Below, piece by piece: positions 32,405-37,312 of a stretch of DNA of 37,312 bases. Origin of the DNA: Verrucomicrobiia bacterium (GTDB taxonomy: Bacteria; Verrucomicrobiota; Verrucomicrobiia; Limisphaerales; JADLHS01). The position numbers were made by a program, and so were the translations under genes. The stretch covers positions 1-37,312 of the forward strand of contig JAHCLO010000050.1 of the NCBI GenBank assembly GCA_026125285.1, in the 5' to 3' direction. Numbering within the stretch: position 1 is the stretch's first letter; each line of letters opens with the position of its first letter. A model generated the notes under the pieces. That model was not told the DNA's origin. It searched no databases and was given only the letters and a program-made list of their open reading frames with translations.

Positions 32405-34789
32405 TTACTTGCGCGCCCGGAAAAACAGCGAGCCCGGCGGATTCGTGAGAATCAGCGGACTAACGGGTTGCGGATCAAGATCGCTGTAAGGGCCGGTGAT
32501 GTTCTCAGCCGACTGCAATGTGCCGGTGAAAGAGACGGTGATAAGGCCATCGGCAGCAGCGATGTTGAGTTCGGGGTACGAAACCACGTTGAGCGTGGCG
32601 GCGGCGCTCGCAACTTCCATGGTCGAGTTGAAAGCTTTCAAGGTATAGTTCCCCTGATGCTCCTCGGAGACGGAGGCGATGTTGTAGGTCCGCGCCGTTG
32701 CCCCGGGAATGGCAGCGCCGTCTTTGTACCACTGATACCCGCCAACGAACCCACTGGCGAAACCTTCCATGGTTACGCCTGTTCCGGGCGCAACCTCGGC
32801 GCTGGCGGGATTCGTTACGAATTCAAGTTCGGTGTTGGCATTGTTGACACTGAATTCCGCCAAGTTGTAATTCATACTGCCTTGGCCGGCGCTGGAGTCG
32901 GCGCCGAACTGCGGTCCATTGTAAGCTGCGGAAGCGTCACCGTTCCAACCTGAGAAGATCAACGTTCCATTGAAATAATACGAAGCGCGCTGCGTCACGG
33001 GATCGAACACGATTTCGTGCGTGTGATAATCTGCGGCCCCAATTCCTCCCGCCGTCAGGTTGGTGGTTATGCCGCCGCCCAACTGGGCGGTTAGATCCAC
33101 ATCAATCCCTGTCCAGTCGAAAAACACCAGATAACGCCGGCCGGTAGCGTCCCCATAAAGCATGTTCAGACATACCCCGGCATTGAAATCATCCACCATC
33201 CGGGAGCGAACGCGGTAGCGCCAGCCATTGGTCCGGGCGAAATCGTGTGACTCCTTCGGAAACCACCAGCGATAGTGGTTGAACTGGCCGACCTGCGGCG
33301 TCATGTCAGTGATGTTCCACGCGTTCAAGCCGCTCGCGCCATCCGGCGAGAAGCCCGCTGCGGAGAGCAACTCGTTGGTTCCTTGCGCATGAGTCCAACG
33401 GCCGCCTTCCACGGACGAAGGATCGGGCGCCACCGGCGGATTGCCTTCGAGGCCAGCGTTGTACACGACAACCGGCACCAGATTCGCAGAAGTGAGCGGT
33501 CGGGTGACAGTGAGCATCGTATTGGCGGACTGGTCCTGGATGCCGCTAAGGATGAGATCGTAGCTGCTGTTGGGCGACTGTTCCGAAGTTTGCAGCATTA
33601 CGGTTATCAGGTCCACGAGCGTGACGCTGACGACGGTCAGAGCGTCGCCGACGAACTGGTAGTTTGCTGGATTTTGCGCGGTGCCGGGGTCAATGCCCTC
33701 GGAGAATGTTACCCGGACGTGTTGGAGCGTGAGCAACGGCTGCACACTCACCACCGTAGGCGGAGTGGTGTCAACGTTGATCGTCAGGGTGGCGTTCGCG
33801 GTGAAGACCTCCGTGCCCGTCTGGGGATCGGCAATGCCCATATTGTACACGCCCCCGTCGCTGGGTACCAGATTGGGGATGGTATAACTGCGCTGATTGG
33901 CGCCAGGAATGGGCGACTCGTCTTTGTACCACTGCAAATTGGTGGCGCTGCCGGTGAAATCAGCCGTGAAGGTCACAGCCTCAGCCACGTCCTTCGTCGC
34001 ACTGATGGGATTCAGCGTCACCGTTGTCGGAGCCAGGTCGTTGACTTCTACGGTCACTAGGTTGAAGTAACCGTCGCCGCGGCCCGCGGTGGAGCCGCTG
34101 CCCCACAGACAGCCGTCCACGGAGGCGGGAATGGTCAGGGACGGCCAATTAGCATGTACGACCTGACCATCCACGCGTAGTTGCGCCGTCCGGGTGGCAC
34201 TGTCATAGACGATTTCGTAGAGATGATACGCCAGCGCCTCGGTGGTGTTGGTCGTGATGATCACCGTGGTCGTGGTGGAACTTGCATACAACGCGCCATT
34301 CGGATCAATTTCCGAGTAAACGAGATACCGGCGGTTCATCATCGCGTTCGTGCTGCCAAATTGAAACAGGATGCTGATTGTGCCGGCGTTGCCAGGGACC
34401 GGGTCAACGACGCGCAGATAGGCCGAGGCTTTCCAGCCGCACCACACCGCGTCCCTGACTTGTTCGTCCGTGGGGATCTTGCGGATGAGGTTGCCGCCGG
34501 CGGTCGTGAGGTTGTCCAGCGTTCGCCATGCATTCAGGTTGGGGTGAAGCGGGTCCGGACTTAACCCCTCGGTAAGCATGTCCGGTCCGGGATTCACAGC
34601 ACTCAGAAACCAACTGCCGCCCTCGAGCGTGGTTGGATCGGGTGCGATAGCCGGCACGCCGTTGCTGCCGGCGTTGTAGTTCAAGATGATGGTGGAAGAG
34701 GCGGACGAGTAAATCGCCGCTCCGAAAAGCAGCGCCACTGAGAGGATAATACCAACCAGTTTGCAGCTTGGGGTACGGTTTGTTTTCAT
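32405..34789 (-). CDS. Secreted protein with duplicated module and Ig-like domains
   Basis: The product has 794 residues with an N-terminal signal (KLVGIILSVALLFGAAIYSS). A module near 33-252 (NYNAGSNGVPAIAPDPTTLE, GLSPDPLHPNLNAW, RRYLVYSEIDPNG) recurs near 435-648 (YNAGLEGNPPVAPDPSSVEG, GFSPDGASGLNAW, RRYLVFFDWTG). Both look like lectin-type beta-sandwiches as found beside sialidases and other glycan-active proteins. Ig-like domains (LQWYKDESPIPGANQRSYTI; YQWYKDGAAIPGATARTYNI) follow each module, and a Big_5-like segment (VVSVQPLLTLQHVRVTFSEG) lies between. The end SPLILTNPPGSLFFRARK is a common tail of secreted Verrucomicrobiota proteins. No catalytic motif is recognised. It may bind glycans, possibly linked to the lyase gene 154 nt downstream. 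Confidence 0.88.
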   Translation of the reverse strand: MKTNRTPSCKLVGIILSVALLFGAAIYSSASSTIILNYNAGSNGVPAIAPDPTTLEGGSWFLSAVNPGPDMLTEGLSPDPLHPNLNAWRTLDNLTTAGGNLIRKIPTDEQVRDAVWCGWKASAYLRVVDPVPGNAGTISILFQFGSTNAMMNRRYLVYSEIDPNGALYASSTTTTVIITTNTTEALAYHLYEIVYDSATRTAQLRVDGQVVHANWPSLTIPASVDGCLWGSGSTAGRGDGYFNLVTVEVNDLAPTTVTLNPISATKDVAEAVTFTADFTGSATNLQWYKDESPIPGANQRSYTIPNLVPSDGGVYNMGIADPQTGTEVFTANATLTINVDTTPPTVVSVQPLLTLQHVRVTFSEGIDPGTAQNPANYQFVGDALTVVSVTLVDLITVMLQTSEQSPNSSYDLILSGIQDQSANTMLTVTRPLTSANLVPVVVYNAGLEGNPPVAPDPSSVEGGRWTHAQGTNELLSAAGFSPDGASGLNAWNITDMTPQVGQFNHYRWWFPKESHDFARTNGWRYRVRSRMVDDFNAGVCLNMLYGDATGRRYLVFFDWTGIDVDLTAQLGGGITTNLTAGGIGAADYHTHEIVFDPVTQRASYYFNGTLIFSGWNGDASAAYNGPQFGADSSAGQGSMNYNLAEFSVNNANTELEFVTNPASAEVAPGTGVTMEGFASGFVGGYQWYKDGAAIPGATARTYNIASVSEEHQGNYTLKAFNSTMEVASAAATLNVVSYPELNIAAADGLITVSFTGTLQSAENITGPYSDLDPQPVSPLILTNPPGSLFFRARK

Positions 34790-34856
34790 TTAGGGGTGTG
34801 GGGTATGGGGATTTAACTTGGAGTGATCAGTACAGAACATTTCGCCGATTGAGTAC

Positions 34857-35636
<780 letters not shown>

Positions 35637-35840
35637 GATTTGAACTCTAAGACGAACCCCCCAAGAGTCCACCACAACGAACATGTCTTTGTTTGGGATA
35701 AGTTTTCACCCGCCGGCCGGCTGCTTCCCTGGCAGGTAAAACCGTCGGGGATTGTTGGGCGTACGGTTATAGCGAAATTGAGGGTGATCCCGCATGGCTT
35801 CCAACGCCGGACGATTGCAGCTGTTCGCAGGTCAAAAAAC

Positions 35841-35878
35841 GCCCAGCATTTCTCAAAAACTGGCCAGAGATGCCGGGC
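35841..35878 (+). promoter_or_regulatory. Hairpin in the gap leader
   Basis: GCCCAGCATTTCTC pairs with GAGATGCCGGGC (one mismatch, a two-base bulge, loop about 12). It lies upstream of the terminator-like hairpin, in the position expected for an antiterminator or a sensing domain. No known riboswitch class is recognised. Confidence 0.45.
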
Positions 35879-35904
35879 GGATGAGCGTAGAGTTCATCTT
35901 GACC

Positions 35905-35943
35905 GCCCGCCCGCCGCCGGTAAGATGCGCGGGCTGTTTTTTT
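35905..35943 (+). terminator. Terminator-like hairpin upstream of gap
   Basis: GCCCGC (35905-35910) pairs with GCGGGC (35929-35934), followed by T7 at 35937-35943, 23 nt before the gap start codon. It may end a short upstream transcript or act as an attenuator for gap. Confidence 0.5.
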
Positions 35944-35965
35944 AACCTAAAACTGAAATCGAACT

Positions 35966-37015
35966 ATGGCAGTGAAAGTAGCAATCAACGGGTTCGGCCG
36001 CATTGGACGTCTGGTCTTCCGGGCGCTGGTCGAACAGGGTTTGGTGGGCAAAGACATCGAAGTCGTCGCCGTCGGCGACATCGTTCCCGCTGACAATCTC
36101 GCGTATCTCCTCAAATACGACTCCATCCAGGGTCGTTTCAAGGGCGAAGTCGGCTCGAAGAAGTCCGCCGCCGACAAGGCCGAGGACGACGTGCTGGTCG
36201 TGAACGGCAAGGACATCAAGGTCGTCAGCGCCAAGTCGCCGGCGGAACTCCCGTGGAAGGCTTTGGGCGTGGAGCTGGTGATCGAGTCCACCGGCCTGTT
36301 CACCGATGTCGAGAAATCGCAAGGCCACATCACCGCGGGCGCCAAGAAGGTCATCATTTCCGCTCCGGCCAAGGGCGATTGCCTCACGGTCGTCATGGGC
36401 GTAAACGATGACAAATACGATGCGGCCAAGCATCACATCGTCTCCAATGCCTCCTGCACGACGAATTGTCTCGCGCCTGTTTGCTATGTCCTGCTGAAAG
36501 AAGGCTTCGGCATCGCGGAAGGTTTAATGACCACGGTGCATGCCTACACCGCCACGCAGAAGACCGTGGACGGTCCAAGCAAGAAGGATTGGAAGGGTGG
36601 CCGTACGGCGGCGCAGAACCTGATTCCCTCCACCACCGGCGCCGCGAAAGCCGTTGGTCTCGTATTGCCCGAAGTAAAGGGCAAACTCACCGGCATGGCG
36701 TTCCGCGTGCCCGTGCCCACCGTCTCGGTCGTGGACCTCACGGTCAAAACCGTGAAGGAAACCAGCTACGCCGAGATTAGCGCTGCGATGAAGAAAGCCA
36801 GCGAAACCTATCTCAAGGGCATCCTGGGCTACACCGAGGACGAAGTCGTCAGCTCGGATTTCATCCACTGCGAGTTGTCCTCGATCTTCGACGCCGGCTC
36901 CGGCATCGAACTGAACAAGAACTTCTTCAAGCTTGTGAGCTGGTACGACAACGAGTGGGGCTACAGTTGCCGCGTGGGCGACCTGATCAAGGTCATGCTC
37001 AAGAAAGGTCTGTAA
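35966..37015 (+). CDS. gap: Glyceraldehyde-3-phosphate dehydrogenase (type I)
   Basis: The product has 349 residues. The NAD-binding start VAINGFGRIGRLVFRAL, the catalytic motif SNASCTTNCLAP with Cys 164, His 192 in TTVHAYTATQ, the phosphate-binding stretch AAQNLIPSTTGAAKAVGLVLP and the final SWYDNEWGYSCRVGDLI are all intact. It catalyses oxidative phosphorylation of glyceraldehyde 3-phosphate to 1,3-bisphosphoglycerate with NAD+ in glycolysis. The loop after the second strand reads AVGDIVPADNLAYLLKYDSI; the acidic D38 and lack of a Ser/Arg cluster fit NAD preference. No other glycolytic gene follows, because a strong terminator lies 27 nt downstream, so it is probably monocistronic. Upstream leader structures may regulate it. 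Confidence 0.98.
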   Translation: MAVKVAINGFGRIGRLVFRALVEQGLVGKDIEVVAVGDIVPADNLAYLLKYDSIQGRFKGEVGSKKSAADKAEDDVLVVNGKDIKVVSAKSPAELPWKALGVELVIESTGLFTDVEKSQGHITAGAKKVIISAPAKGDCLTVVMGVNDDKYDAAKHHIVSNASCTTNCLAPVCYVLLKEGFGIAEGLMTTVHAYTATQKTVDGPSKKDWKGGRTAAQNLIPSTTGAAKAVGLVLPEVKGKLTGMAFRVPVPTVSVVDLTVKTVKETSYAEISAAMKKASETYLKGILGYTEDEVVSSDFIHCELSSIFDAGSGIELNKNFFKLVSWYDNEWGYSCRVGDLIKVMLKKGL

Positions 37016-37041
37016 GCGCGCTCTCAAACGGAATTCGCGCG

Positions 37042-37072
37042 AACGGCGGCCTGGCAACGGGCCGCCGTTTTC
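37042..37072 (+). terminator. Rho-independent terminator of gap
   Basis: AACGGCGGCC (37042-37051) and GGCCGCCGTT (37060-37069) form a perfect 10-bp stem with an 8-base loop, followed by TTCTC. The remaining bases to 37312 contain no gene I can support. Confidence 0.9.
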
Positions 37073-37312
37073 TCAGGCGGAACGGACCAACCCCACGAAG
37101 CCCCCTAGCCGGCAGGGTCGAAGCCCGCACCTTGGGCGACATTAGCAAGGACCATCTTCAAACCTACCTTGAACTTCTCACTCAGAAGGCCGCGTTCAAG
37201 GGTTAAGCGGATCAGAGTTGTCCGTGCCGCGGATGATTCGACTGCAATGGGAGCGTTTCAAAGAGTCCAAGCTGTTTGCGAGGCGCACAGCTTTCTGCGC
37301 CCAACCCATGAA

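Larger units (their letters stand above)
35637..35965. other. Divergent intergenic region holding the gap leader
   Basis: This stretch separates the prepilin-like gene (minus) from gap (plus). The half next to gap carries two hairpins (35841-35878 and 35905-35934) and a T-run. The other half has no recognisable gene; it should hold promoters in both directions but no clear -10/-35 pair is seen. Confidence 0.5.

Noticed and set aside
35640..35945. 101-residue plus-strand frame upstream of gap
   Set aside because: It has no domain or ribosome binding site and its composition is unlike neighbouring genes. The region is better explained by leader hairpins and a terminator-like structure.
37075..37206. 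Tail of an open frame after the gap terminator (ending LQTYLELLTQKAAFKG)
   Set aside because: It has no start of its own and overlaps gap and its terminator. No family is recognised, so it is left unannotated.
37285..37312. Possible start of another composite repeat unit (CCCAACCCATGAA at the window end)
   Set aside because: It resembles the spacer end CTGAACCCATGAAC, but the match is short and cut by the window edge.

Overview
The window looks like a chromosomal segment of a GC-rich bacterium of the phylum Verrucomicrobiota, probably the Pedosphaera/Limisphaera side of it. This is inferred from a PEP-CTERM protein, a prepilin-like protein with an N-terminal GFTLIELLVVIAIIAILAAM segment, a propeller-type sensor kinase, large secreted Ig/PKD proteins ending in FxRA-type tails, weak ribosome binding sites, and many interspersed palindromic repeats. 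No taxonomic marker beyond one tRNA and gap is present, so the assignment is moderate.

Layout. 1-2626: a large PKD/SH3-like protein whose start looks truncated. 2750-6230: an endonuclease/exonuclease/phosphatase-family gene broken by a complete IS66-family element (3291-5808, 21-bp perfect terminal inverted repeats, 8-bp target duplication ACTCGGTG) and by a second lesion at a T8 run. 6425-11714, minus strand: a secreted glutaminase-family (DUF4965/DUF1793-like) protein, an orphan solute-binding lipoprotein and a NarL-type response regulator. 12044-12745: a PEP-CTERM protein with a clear terminator. 13232-16198: a propeller/Y_Y_Y sensor histidine kinase that probably pairs with the NarL regulator.

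16333-18867, plus strand: the most interesting locus. Two tandem, overlapping paralogous small proteins share a helical leader-like domain, an internal twin-arginine plus lipobox-like segment, and C-terminal GI[QR]P[DE]xP repeats (one copy in the first, four in the second). They are followed 10 nt later by a B12-binding-domain-type radical SAM enzyme. This arrangement resembles a peptide-modification cassette. It is followed by tRNA-Gln(UUG) and a membrane-anchored TlpA-like thioredoxin.

20926-27417: a Yip1-family membrane protein, then a MacA/MacB-like ABC export system (adaptor, ATPase, two overlapping permeases) whose genes are pushed apart by repeat-rich spacers. 27621-28871: a short MetE-core-like zinc methyltransferase. 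29162-31243: a lipoprotein made of two degenerate subtilisin-like modules. 31309-35636, minus strand: N-acetylneuraminate lyase, a duplicated-module Ig protein and a prepilin-like protein. 35966-37015: gap (GAPDH), with a structured leader upstream and a strong terminator downstream.

At least five classes of palindromic repeat (about 70-130 bp each) fill the intergenic gaps. Several occur as composite units in a fixed order, which is the second notable pattern of the window.
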